64,000 nt of DNA, taken from assembly GCA_905183005.1 (NCBI GenBank), contig CAJJDO010000074.1, positions 124,001 through 188,000 of the forward strand. The letters are read 5' to 3'. The stretch is from Paramecium pentaurelia. Lineage: Eukaryota > Ciliophora > Oligohymenophorea > Peniculida > Parameciidae. Below are positions 37,124 to 48,010 of the stretch, piece after piece (position 1 is the first letter of the stretch; each line of letters begins with the position of its first letter). The notes below the pieces were generated by a model. The model made no database searches and was not told the DNA's origin. It saw only the letters and a program-made list of their open reading frames with translations. The translations under genes were made by a program, and so were the position numbers.

Positions 37124-38456
37124 TCATGCTTCTGCTTCAAAACGTTTAAATTGAGTTTTATAGAAGATAGCTATATAACAAAATGGTATAATCATTAAAT
37201 AACAAGAAATTTGAAATCCATACTAAAGAAACTTAGGTATAACTAATGTCATTGTTATTGTAATAGACACAGTCTATATAATTTATATTAATTACACAAG
37301 CAACTGCTGCAAATATAGATCCAATTGCTAACTCTTAGACAGGAAAATGCTTTTCCATTAAAGATTCTAATAATACTGAATATAATCCTCCTAAACCTGC
37401 TCCAATAAAGAAATTAATGAAAACTAATATAATAAAGGGAGTATGTTCAAATAAAATAATTTCGAAAACAAGCATCCAAAATCCTAAACTAATTACAGTT
37501 TTAATGTAGTTATCATAATTTTATTGAATTCCAGCTTTGGATTACTTTTATAATTTCCATGTACAGTAAGAAGCAGCCACAATTTAACCAACTTAGAAGT
37601 AGATATTAGTTTAAGTCACTTAAATATAAGTTTAACCCAAATAATATTATTGAGTACCGAATAACATTGTATAACACCAACTTAATCCTATAACTAAAAA
37701 TATTATCATATTTACATGAAGAAATAGATAAAAAATCAAAAATAGCTTCTTCAGCCATTACAATTTTTTATAATGATTCCCAAATAGTTAATCTAAATTC
37801 CATAATATCATATTGCAATAAAGGAGATTTTAATGTTGTAAAATTAAATCCCAAAGCTATTGTTGCTAATATTGCATTAAAAAATATCAAATTTTCAAAT
37901 CGCTTGTTAAATTCATTTTCATCAACCTTTTCTTATTATAATATAAGTACTATTTCATTAAAATATAATGATGAAATTGTATATCCTAATAACATTCCTA
38001 TATTATTTGAATATTATGCAATAAAAGTTGATATAATTCTTTGATCATGTGTGAACCAAAGCTTTGATAAATCTATATTAAATGATTGTAATTACGTAAT
38101 GGAACTTAAAAATAGAAGGCTTCTCCTAAACCTATTAATCCAAAACTTAAAAGTCCCAACTAAAAATTTTATTTTACATAAAATAATAGCCATAGTCCTA
38201 ATGAAGTTAAGCAACAACTTAATAATTATGAGATTCCAAAAAATTTAATTATTATAGGATTGAAAAGGAAAGAAAATGACATTAATGTAATGTAATACAT
38301 GTTTGGAAACCAATTTAAATCATAGTCAGTAGTACCATAATAAATGGCCACTTAAGACCAAATTGGTGATAATCCTGTAAACATAAATATATTTGATATT
38401 CTAAAATATATATTCTTATATACGAATTCAAGCAAAAACTTGTAAGAACAATCCAT
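37124..38456 (-). CDS. FLVCR-like MFS transporter, one-base frameshift in the middle
   Basis: Introns 37274-37295 and 38073-38095 are removed. The N-terminal half reads GLSPIWSQVAIYYGTTDYDL, WFPNMYYIT and LWFTHDQRIISTFIAQYSNN, matching the FLVCR/SLC49 pattern (PxxWxQ, NWFS, AxWF..ER). The C-terminal half has VGQIVAASYCTWKLQKQ, LGFWMLVFE and FFIGAGLGGLYSVLLESLME. About 12 membrane helices are expected. The two halves are in frames that differ by one near 37794-37798 (EF|DQLFGNHYKK); total coding length is 3n+1, so one extra base fits. It may be a sequencing error or a recent mutation. SLC49 members move haem, choline or related solutes; the substrate here is unknown. Confidence 0.75.
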
Positions 38457-39288
38457 TAGTATAATCCTTGATTGTTTTTATTTAATTTTCGATCTTCTTT
38501 CATTATAAACTGTAAATTAAATCTAAAATTAAATTATTTTTATTAGTATAAAAATGGCATTCAAAATGAAACAGATAAATCAATTAATAATTAAATAAAA
38601 AGAGAAATAAAGCTTGAACAAATAACTAAATTTGATGTCAATTAAATGATTAAATTAAATTATTTATTATTATTATTAAAAGAAATACTCAACCTTCTGA
38701 TTTAAATCTTTTTGAATTATTTTTTTTTTAGAATACAAAATATTAACATTAAAGAACAAGATGAGATTTAAAACTAATATGTCTATAATTCTTGTAATTC
38801 TAAATTAACTAATACTGAAACCAAATTAATATTAGATAATGTTTCATACTATAAATTCTTAATTTAAAACGCATTTCTTTAAGCTAATTGAATAAAATCC
38901 ACTAAATCCAAAACTAATTAAACTTCATCCTAATTAAAATACATATAATAATCAATTAAAAATCATATTTCATGTATTTCTCATAGCTATATTGTAATTA
39001 AGAATAATATTTTTTGTATAAATAATTCATATTCTATTTCAATTACTTAAAAGTTGTTTGGCCAATAATAAGAGATATTAAATAGAAATTATGATAACAT
39101 ATAAATATTCTGATTTACATACATGAGTATTTCTTATATTAATAAACTATTTTGATAAATTTTAGAATATTCATTATTTTTTAATTAATTTTCTTTAAAA
39201 AATTAATGTATTGAGTTTCTATTGAAAGATTTTCAAATATAATTATACAAATAAATTAATATTTTATTCATTTGTTAATTGCTTATTT
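38457..39288. other. Intergenic with possible gene fragment
   Basis: A TGA-free plus frame near 38552-38890 encodes polar sequence (SINNQIKREIKLEQITKFDV and QYVYNSCNSKLTNTETKLIL) ending QNAFLQAN-TGA. A neighbouring frame to 39123 is hydrophobic. I could not find a start or consistent introns, so this is at best a decayed gene. Confidence 0.3.
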
Positions 39289-40499
39289 ATGAAAAGGTAT
39301 ATTGTGTATATGTACCAATACAAGGTCCGACTCAAGTTCATCAGATAGATCCTCCAAGTAAAAATTATTTTAATTCATTAGGAAAAAAGCCAAAAGAGAT
39401 CATAGAAAGAATTCAAGTTCATCTAGTAGTTCCAGAAGTATTTTTCTGGGTTTATATATTAGGAGATAGGAAAAAGAAGTAGAAAAAAGAGAAAAAAGAT
39501 AAGAAGGAAAAGATTGCATAAAGTAATTCAAACTTTGTGAATTTAGATATTGTAGCATCATAAAAGTTGTATATAATAGTTATAATATAGAACTTAAAGA
39601 TCAAAATCAAAATCAAAATCAAAGTCTCATTCAAAATCAAAACCAAAGGATGATCCAAACATAATAAAAAAAGGAAGAGGTCATATGAATAGCTACCTTT
39701 TGTAAGTTTATTGTTGATTTTAATAAGTGGTTGGAAAAATGAAGATTTTAGTCAAGCTAATTCTTATTTGAAAAAGTACTCATTCAATCTCTTATTAATT
39801 TTAGAATTGATTAAACAATTAAAAGAAAAAATAAACCACCTCAAATAAATAAACCTTAAGATTAAGGATAAACAAATAATAATGTGAATGTTAATTTAGA
39901 AAAAAAAATGGATGATTAATAAGTATGATTATTAGTTCTTAGATTTAATAAGGTTGAAAGAAGAAATTATAATCAAGGAAACTATCGTAGATTTAATAAT
40001 TCTTCATATAGAAGATATGATAGAAGAGATGAACGTGATTATGAAAGAAGTTAAAGAAATGATAGGAGTGAAAGAAATGATAGAAGTGAAAGAAATGATA
40101 AGAATGAAAGAAATGATAAAAATGATAAGAATGATAAAAATGAAAGAAATGATAAGAATGAAAGAAATGATAAGAATGATAAAAATGATAGAAATGATAG
40201 AAATGACAGAAATGATAGATATGATAGGAATGAGAAAAACAATAGTTTTAATAGAGATAAATATAGAAATAGATTTAATGATAAAGATAGAAATAATAAA
40301 GATAGAGATCAAAAAGGAGATGAAAGAAGTAAATTATTTAACAAGACTATAAGATTAAAGAAATTATCCATATCATTCTAAATGGGCTCATGATTGGTTT
40401 GAAAAAGATAAAGATTAAAGTCCTAATAATAATAATGTATAATTTATATTAACTACTTTTTAGCAAGTTAAACCAAGAGGATCCCCAATATACAAATGA
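39289..40499 (+). CDS. SR-like RNA-binding/splicing-type protein with RNDK repeats
   Basis: Nine introns (39297-39324, 39358-39381, 39438-39462, 39552-39579, 39702-39727, 39776-39804, 39923-39952, 40329-40353, 40437-40463) join to exactly 322 codons. It starts MKRSDSSSSDRSSKKKAKRD, then has Lys/Glu and Ser-Lys dipeptides (SKSKSKSKSHSKSK), a middle SYLFGWKNEDFSQANSYLKK, an Arg/Tyr patch (NYRRFNNSSYRRYDRRDERD) and about 25 units of RNDK/RNDR/RNER from 40060 to 40230. The C-terminus has HSKWAHDWFEKDKD and PRGSPIYK, reminiscent of the W-x-H-D-x-F element in Btz/THRAP3-type proteins. A role in mRNA processing is inferred from composition. Confidence 0.75.
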
Positions 40500-40540
40500 A
40501 TAAGATAAATATGCATATATATATTTTATAAATATATTAT

Positions 40541-42641
40541 TCAAACAGTCTTCATTTCTAATAGTCCTTAACAATAGTCCTTTGGTTTAACTATGTTAGT
40601 TGAACCAACCAACTAACATAATTATGAATATATTTACAGTAATTTATGAATTGGTTATTTTTTAATTACTTAATATACTTCTTATTTCAGAGTAACTAAT
40701 GCCTCCAACAACAAAAATAATCTATTTTATAATAAAAATTTATACTAATTTAGGAGTGTAATTAATAGTTTCCTCACTATCATCATTTTGCATCATTCTA
40801 GCTAATTATCCTCCTTTTCTAATTGATTTTCCATTACCTTTTCCTCCTACACCATCTTCATTTATGATAAAAGAATCAAATTTCTAAGGTTTTTTATAAT
40901 TAGACTCAACATAACCTTCTACTAAAGTTTCAATTAAAGGAGTATTTCTTGATAATTCTGTACATGCACTAGCCAATTTATGCTTAGCTTATTTTTTTAA
41001 ATCATCATTTATTCTATTAGAAGATTTAGACTAAATAATGATTTTATTAAATATAATACTTTTTTCTAGCCACCTTTTTAAGGATTAATACCTAAATAAA
41101 CTAAATTTAAGATAGCTTATTGATGTTCAACTTTAATTTTATCAGTTAATATTTTTCTATCTTTTTCTGACATTTCCAAACCAATAGAAGCTAAAATTAA
41201 TTAATTATGTACTTAACAATATTAATCTTAATTTATCATAGTCATCTAGAGTTTCACTCATCAATTTAGTGGCAACAGCACTTTAAATTTTTGTAGTTGA
41301 AATACTTTTGCCTGCTCCATCAATACCAGTGATTAAACTTTACTCAATTTCTCCTATTTCTTTTAGACCCTTATTTTCAAATATTGACCAACTCTTTTCT
41401 ATAAGTTTCTTAATTCAATTAAAATATTGTACCATATGTAATGTATATTTTCCTAACAATTCATTATATTAAGGTAAAGTCTTTACTATTTCTGACATTT
41501 AATTCAAATCCAAATTATTCATTTATCCTTAATGAACCTTAGCAGTTGTATTGTTATTTATGAATTCTCTAAATTCAAGAGGTATTCCTTCTAATACTTA
41601 TATAATGTGACGATATCTTTAATAAATTAAATATGTTTTTACTTATATCTATTAAATAAATCATCATTTTCATTAAATATAACTTTCTATTTGATTTATT
41701 TACCACCTTATTCAACTTCATTTTCATATATATCATTTGTTATATCTAATAAATCATAGATCATAGATTGATAATAAAAATCATGTAATAATGGAGTAGC
41801 CACATCATATGATCTATCTATTATCATAATAGTTATTTTCCCTGCTTCTTTTTCAATATTATCATACTATTCATTTTTTTGTTTAACAAAAGAATTTAAT
41901 AATTCTTATAATCTTATTGATGTTAATTTTGCGACTTGTTCTGATAATTTATTTTCTGATTAGTTATATAAAAATTCAAAAGAATAAAATTTATTAAAGG
42001 ATATAAGTAATGTAGCTAATTTAAATGATGCTTCTTTTAACAATTATTAAATATCTAAAAATATATCAAATAATATATTTACTTTATGAAGTATATGCCT
42101 TAGTCAATATTTCTGGTGTTTCAATTGTGAATACTTAATCAGATGTACATGCAAAATCTAAATTAACAATTTTGAATGAGGCAATTTTTGTTATTAATGA
42201 ATTACCTATAATTTATATATACATTCCATACATTAAGCAATTTTTTGCATTAATCCTTAATCTATTTCATTAGATAAAAATAAATGAACAACTCCATATT
42301 GTGGATTTTTTTTATCTTTAAAATCATCTAATACTCTTTGAATTGAATCTTAAGTTGGTGAAATAAAATAAATTGCATGTAATTTTGGAAAAGGTTTTCT
42401 ACCTAATTCCAATTTTTCAACAGCACTCACTCCTAATTCCATTAATCTAAAACATTCAAAATATAATAATATACTCAGCCAATTTCATATATGCAGAGAC
42501 AACTTTCACTGTCTTCTGATCAACAATCAAAAAATAATTCTAAACATTTGGATTTGTTTAAATTAAAGAAACAAATACACCTTTTAGTCTTTATTTGCAA
42601 ATCTTTCTTAAAGAAAAACCATGACTAACACTTTAATCCAT
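40541..42641 (-). CDS. Sec1/Munc18-family protein
   Basis: Nine introns (40613-40637, 40722-40745, 41031-41059, 41191-41212, 41409-41432, 41617-41642, 42055-42082, 42206-42231, 42447-42474) join to exactly 622 codons. Domain 1: LRKICKQRLKGVF, NYFLIVDQKTVKVVSAYMKL, PFPKLHAIYFISPTQDS. Middle: KITIMIIDRSYDVATPLLHD, YYQSMIYDLLDI (the SM-family DRxxDxxTPLLHxxxYQ element). Domain 3b/C-terminus: KLIIFVVGGISYSEIRSIL and ITLVGSTNIVKPKDY. SM proteins clamp SNARE complexes in membrane fusion. Whether it is the Sec1, Vps45 or Sly1 class is not decided. It ends 41 bp from the convergent SR-like gene. Confidence 0.92.
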
Positions 42642-42695
42642 TATTATAAAAAGTATAAATAATTACTTTATAATATAAAATTACATAGTAGGTAA

Positions 42696-43601
42696 TCAAA
42701 AATCAAAAGACTTCTTAGAAACATGACTGTAAGCTCTTGATTAACTATCTCTTTTAGATTTATTAGTTTTATGTTCAGAATTCATACCTTGAGAGTAAGG
42801 TTTATCTGTACTTTGATTTGTTACTTATTTATTTGTAATTAATGTCTAAAGCATAAGTTTTTAATTTCTTAATGCACTAATTTCTTGTTTTATAGATTAT
42901 TTTTCATTCTAAAACTTTCTTTCAAATTCAGCTGTCTATTATTTTACTTTATCTATTTCTTATTTATATAATAAAAGTAATTTATCTTCATCATGTTCTG
43001 GTTAATAGTAATCATTTTATTTTGAATTCTAATGAGTTTATCTTTGTGTAAAAAAACAATTAGTATCCTTATTTGTTTCAGTTCCACTTTACTTATTCAT
43101 TCTTTAAGTTACTTAATTCTGTTATTACTCTTATAGTTAGAATATTTATTATTTCAAATTTGCATTTTCTGTTTGTTACATTGATAGTTTTTATTAAAGT
43201 TCTTCTATAATAATTTGATATTTAGTTTTCATTAATGAAATCATACTATCATGTTGTTATTATACAGTTAATAATTTTTATTGAAAACCAAGTTCCTTTT
43301 CATAAAATTCTTATTGTTATTTTTATAAAAGTTATCTCAAATGAGAAGCCAATTTTAAGAGCTGAACCTCCTTAGATTCTTATTAAGATTTTAAATAGGA
43401 TTGTTATTAATCTTCAATTATATATGAATTCGAATTTTCTTCTTGAATCACCTAATTTTATTTTGCTTATTAATTTTATCTTTTCTTTCTTTAAGGTAAT
43501 GATTCCTAGCTTCTGAATTATGATTCATATGAAAATTATGATAACAATAAGTCATCTGTATTGTCATCTTTATTATAAAATAATTAAGAGTGATCACTCA
43601 T
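42696..43601 (-). CDS. Coiled-coil, Gln-rich protein
   Basis: An intronless gene of 301 aa with very many TAA/TAG Gln codons. It starts MSDHSQLFYNKDDNTDDLLL; the middle is a coiled coil (EVQLLKLASHLRQLLQKQQQ; DSMISLMKTKYQIIIEELQQ) and the C-terminus is polar (NKSKRDSQSRAYSHVSKKSF). No family recognised. Length and composition suggest a structural or adaptor role. In the standard code the region shows almost no ORF, which is why it is easily missed. Confidence 0.8.
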
Positions 43602-43744
43602 CAATAACAGTAATGTTTTAATTATTAAACTAAAAATAATTCAATTTTTCAATATTAAAATATTACACTTATCATTTTAAGATAACAATTATAATAAGGT
43701 TTACTTAATATAATACAAATAATTTTAAATTACAATTAAATAAA

Positions 43745-45379
43745 TCAATGTCCTGCTGCCATGGTTCCACATACAACACAAGTAACTAAAAATACCCAAC
43801 TCATGCAGAATAATATTTTTATACCATAATAAAAATATTATTTCAATTTACTTTTAAATCGATATTTCTTTACTTTTTCAACTAATTTTATATAAAATAA
43901 AGTTGGCAATACAAATTAAATTGTATTACAAAACACAGCACCTTTAATATTAAATACTAATGCAAGATTATCTAAAAATAATGCACCACACATTAATAAT
44001 AAAAAAAGTATAAAAGTTAATAAATAAAATCTTAACTTTTATGATTTCTTTTTTAATTTAATTTCAATTAATTTTTCTTACTTTTTAGAATTAGTCTCAT
44101 CCAAAAACTATTTATAACTCTTAACTTCTTAAACTGTTTTTTTCTCTGATGTCAATTATTTATAAATTTAAATGAAATTATTCCTTCCACCAAAAAATAA
44201 TACAGGCAAAGTTAATGTAGTCGAAATAACAAATGTCACATTCAAAATTACATACAATATTGATCCAACTTCTTCAGATTTAATACTCTTTAAATAATTA
44301 GTTTAAATCTAATGATTTAATCAATTATATATACATCATTTCCATATGTAGCATAACCTAATATACCAACACATAAATATAAAAATGATGCCATCGAATA
44401 TCCAGTAAACATTGCATAAGTCATCTTTCTATCTGTAGGTCCCTCCATTCCTTTAAAGATAGGAAATAAATTAAATTGCCAATTGTATGCTAAAAGCAAT
44501 GTTGGAAGTGCAGACATTGCATTCTTGAAATTAAATGTTGATGGAATCAATATCGAAAAACCTATATTAACAATTCATATTACCCTCAGGTATTTCCTCT
44601 TTAGTAAAGAAATTGTAAAATGCTAATCCAGTAAAAGTACTAATTGAGAGAATGGCTGTCAAACTAACAAATCTTAATTTTTCTATAGATTTTACAATCA
44701 AAAGAGGTGTAAGAACTAATCCAAGAATACATAGTAAAAATGTTCTTGATAAATAAAATGGAACCTCATAATCCTACCCCTTATAAAATTTAATTAACAA
44801 TTAAGAGGCATCTCCAAAAATACTAATATATTTATATTTTGGTATACATTAATTCACTAAGACATGTTGTTATATTGGATAATGTAATAACTATATTAAC
44901 TGTGTAAATAATCCAACTATGACGAAATATAAAATATCCAATTGTTGAATAATTACTTTTCTTGCTTAAATTCTTACATTTAAGTAGAACTCTTGATGTT
45001 GTCATACCTAAGGAATAAACAGTAATCATTATAACTATTGTTAATATTACTCCAAAATTTTTCATCACATTTGGCTATAAATAACAATTCATAGTACAAT
45101 TCCTAAAATTCCAACTCCAACCATGCTCTTCATAATCGTTATGCTTGTCAATAAAAATGATGCTTTCGATCCTCTTTTTGCCCATATGGATGATTAACAG
45201 TTAGATTCCATATAACTTTTCTCTATTGCTTCGTCTCCACTAATTAATTAATCAAAAGATAACCTTAATTATTTAAAGGGGACTTCATTTCCAGATGATG
45301 GTAAATCTGTAGATAATGGGTATGGATCATAGATATCCTGATAGACAACGCTATAGAATGAACTATCATCACTTTTCAT
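43745..45379 (-). CDS. Amino acid/auxin permease family transporter (SLC38-like)
   Basis: Four introns (44309-44334, 44562-44583, 44823-44847, 45075-45097) give 512 aa. After a soluble N-terminus, TM1 reads SFLLTSITIMKSMVGVGILG, the AAAP signature (N/S-x-xxGxGxLGxP). Later segments LLLAYNWQFNLFPIFKGMEG, MTYAMFTGYSMASFLYLCVG and GYATYGND match TM6-7 of SLC36/38 (FxFNxQxxxP..EL; GYxxFG). A Lys/Glu loop (TVQEVKSYKQFLDETNSKKQ) precedes the last three helices, ending SWVFLVTCVVCGTMAAGH. Probably a proton- or sodium-coupled amino acid carrier. Confidence 0.88.
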
Positions 45380-45708
45380 AGTATTAATTTTATATTACTA
45401 AAATTTCTATATGGAGTATTTAGAATTATTAATAAATTACGCATTAAAATAAAATACATCATTCTTTTTATTAAAAATAATCATTATTACATTAATACAT
45501 TAGAAATTTAAAGTTTTTAATATTTAGTAAGTAGACAATCTTTAAATTTAGATTATTAAATATAATGTATTAAAAATGATTATTTCAATTTTATCTATGT
45601 TTCATTTAAAAATTATATGTTCTGTGATTATTATTAGTAATACATTGAACAATTACTTATTTTATGATATATATTGTTTATCTAATATAATTATATATTT
45701 ATTTTATA
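45380..45708. other. Intergenic between divergent genes
   Basis: A 329-bp AT-rich gap that should hold both promoters. No further gene was seen. Confidence 0.5.
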
Positions 45709-46748
45709 ATGAAATAATATAATGGAATTCGACATGGTTGCTCTTAACTTCCAACAGTATATCAATTATTAACTTACTTGCTTTACTTTCCAAATATCTT
45801 AAACTGTTTTCTATCAATATCTTTACTTGATGAATCAGTAAGTTTGTTCTTTGTATTTAGGCTATACATTTTATAATACTAGGAATTTTAACTTTATTAT
45901 CATTGTATTCTAGTAGTAAAACTACTCTTAGCTGTCCAACTGATTAATTTTTGTTATTATAATTTGAATATCGTAATTAAGGGTAAAATAAAATGTATTT
46001 TATGTAGTAAACAATTAAGTTTAGAAAAATATAAATTGGAATCTTATTGTGATATTTGTGAAGCCTATGTGAAAGAAAATACAAAGCATTGTAAACATTG
46101 TAATAGGTTGTATATATTTATTATGTTAGATGTTGTCAAGATTTTGATCATCATTGTAAATGGGTTAATAATTGCATTGGGAAAATTAATTATAACATTT
46201 TTATGATAATGGTAACTTCAACCATGTTCCAATTTATATACACACTGATTGTTTATATCAGAATTATTATATTATATAATACATAGAATCAAAAGTTATA
46301 AATAGATAATGAAATTCAAAAGTTTGTAACAAATTTCATTTTAGTTTAAGCATTTTTATAAAGAAAACGATTTAGATATCAAATACACACTCTCATTAAT
46401 AATGCTGATAGATTCTATTATTTTTTCTATACTGCTCCTCTAATTATTTATTTTCCATATATATCTAATAATCAAAGGAATAACTACTTATGAATTTATT
46501 GTGAATCCTAATATCAAAAAAATTAATCCATAATTTAATAATCCGTGCCCAAATCCTGAAGTAATACCAAAAACTATTATATAAACTCAAGTAATTTTTC
46601 ATATGCACAATAAAAATACAATGTACTTGTTGTAGGATTTATTTTTAGAATCGAATTAAATAGTAGTGAATAATAGATGATCTAAGAACCAGAAGATAAA
46701 AATTCCAATTAAAATGAAATTGTTTTCAATAATTAGATCTTAGCATGA
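45709..46748 (+). CDS. DHHC palmitoyltransferase
   Basis: Introns 45838-45860, about 45977-46001, about 46108-46130, about 46333-46351 (19 nt) and about 46622-46647 give about 307 aa. The N-terminus MKQYNGIRHGCSQLPTVYQL leads to two membrane helices. The Cys-rich domain reads YCDICEAYVKENTKHCKHCN then RCCQDFDHHCKWVNNCIGKI, with the DHHC catalytic motif. TM3-4 and the GITTYEF (TTxE) motif follow, then FNNPCPNPEV. The enzyme S-acylates proteins on the cytosolic face of Golgi or other membranes. The last intron and exact C-terminus (NEIVFNNQILA) are less sure; an unspliced reading would stop at 46680. Confidence 0.9.
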
Positions 46749-46766
46749 AAATTTACTTATAAATTT

Positions 46767-47084
46767 ATGAAAATTTTATAGAGAAAAAGAATTGTTCAAA
46801 TTCAATATCTCTATTTATTTAAATAGTTATTATTTCTAAAACTAAATCATATTCTTTTATTTTTAAGAATTCTTGTCTTTTTCCAAAATGGCTATTTTTA
46901 AACAAACAAAAGATAGTCGATTCTTCTCATATTAAAATTCATCTTTTTAGGATTGGGTTGCTATTTAATAATTTTGATATTCATAATTACTTTATTATTG
47001 TAATTCAATTTACTTACTTATTTTTTAATTATGTAATTTTTTATTTAATTCATCAGTTCCCATTTAACAAGCTTTGAGAATTGA
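46767..47084 (+). CDS. Possible small membrane protein (105 codons), uncertain
   Basis: An open frame from ATG to TGA with one strong membrane stretch (ILLILKFIFLGLGCYLIILI then FIITLLL) between basic segments. It sits just downstream of the DHHC gene on the same strand. AT-rich DNA makes hydrophobic ORFs by chance, and codon use here is close to background. It may also be a remnant of another DHHC-type gene. Low confidence. Confidence 0.25.
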
Positions 47085-48010
47085 ATTAATTACCCTTTCA
47101 TATTACTTTTTTAGAATACAAAAATATTTCAGTTCACTATTAAGGCTACCCTTAATACTCACATAATTAGTAATTTTAATTCAATCTAATTGTTCTTGTA
47201 TTATTATATATGAAACAATGTATATAACAATTTAATACTAAAATTAATTAAACTATATTGTAATGATATATTGAAGGTTAAAAAGAAAAAAAAATTTTAA
47301 TTTATTTTAATTTATTTTAATTTATATCTTTTTAAAATAGTTAATTCTATTTTAGATATAGTATTACTTTATAATTTAAAAATAGTTATTCTAATTTTAA
47401 TGATTAATTAAGTCTTAGATTTTGTTTAAATCTAATAAAAAATGCTTTTTATAGGATATAGATGTGTAAATAAGAAAATCTAAAGTTAATTATTTGAAAT
47501 TATTATTAAAATCTAATTGGATAAATTTATATTTCAATTTTCAACTAAGTTCAATTTATAACTATGAATTAATCTATAAAAAATTTCTTTATATTTATTA
47601 GTGTTTATTTTGATAGTTCTTAATTTTGATCATTAAATTACGTTAACATTTAATAAATATTTAAAATTGATGCAAAATGAAATTTGATCAAGAAATTTAT
47701 CACTCTTAGTTTTTAAGTAAACAAATTAATAAAAATCCATTAACAAAATTTTTAATTCATTAATTAAATGTTAAGATTTGAATTCTATAACATGATATTT
47801 TAGGTTTAAATTAACATTAAAATTTTTGGAAATATCATAATTTAAGAAGTACTTATGGTTTATTAAACATTTCAATCAGATCTTAAATTATCATGAGGTG
47901 AATAAGGAAATATTAATTTACAAAATTTTTTATTTGATGATCCATATTTAAGTTTTGAATCAATAAATATTAATAGAAAGTAATTTAATTCTAATAAAAT
48001 ACATAATTAA
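47085..48010. other. Intergenic, no gene seen
   Basis: About 0.9 kb of AT-rich sequence upstream of the Ca2+ ATPase, with short direct echoes (tttaatttattttaattta near 47297-47330). It probably contains the ATPase promoter. No RNA gene recognised. Confidence 0.5.

Noticed and set aside
39954..40352. Met/Ile/Glu/Lys repeat ORF (plus) and Ser/Phe/Leu or Ile/Ser repeat ORFs (minus)
   Set aside because: Out-of-frame shadows of the RNDK-type repeat of the SR-like gene.
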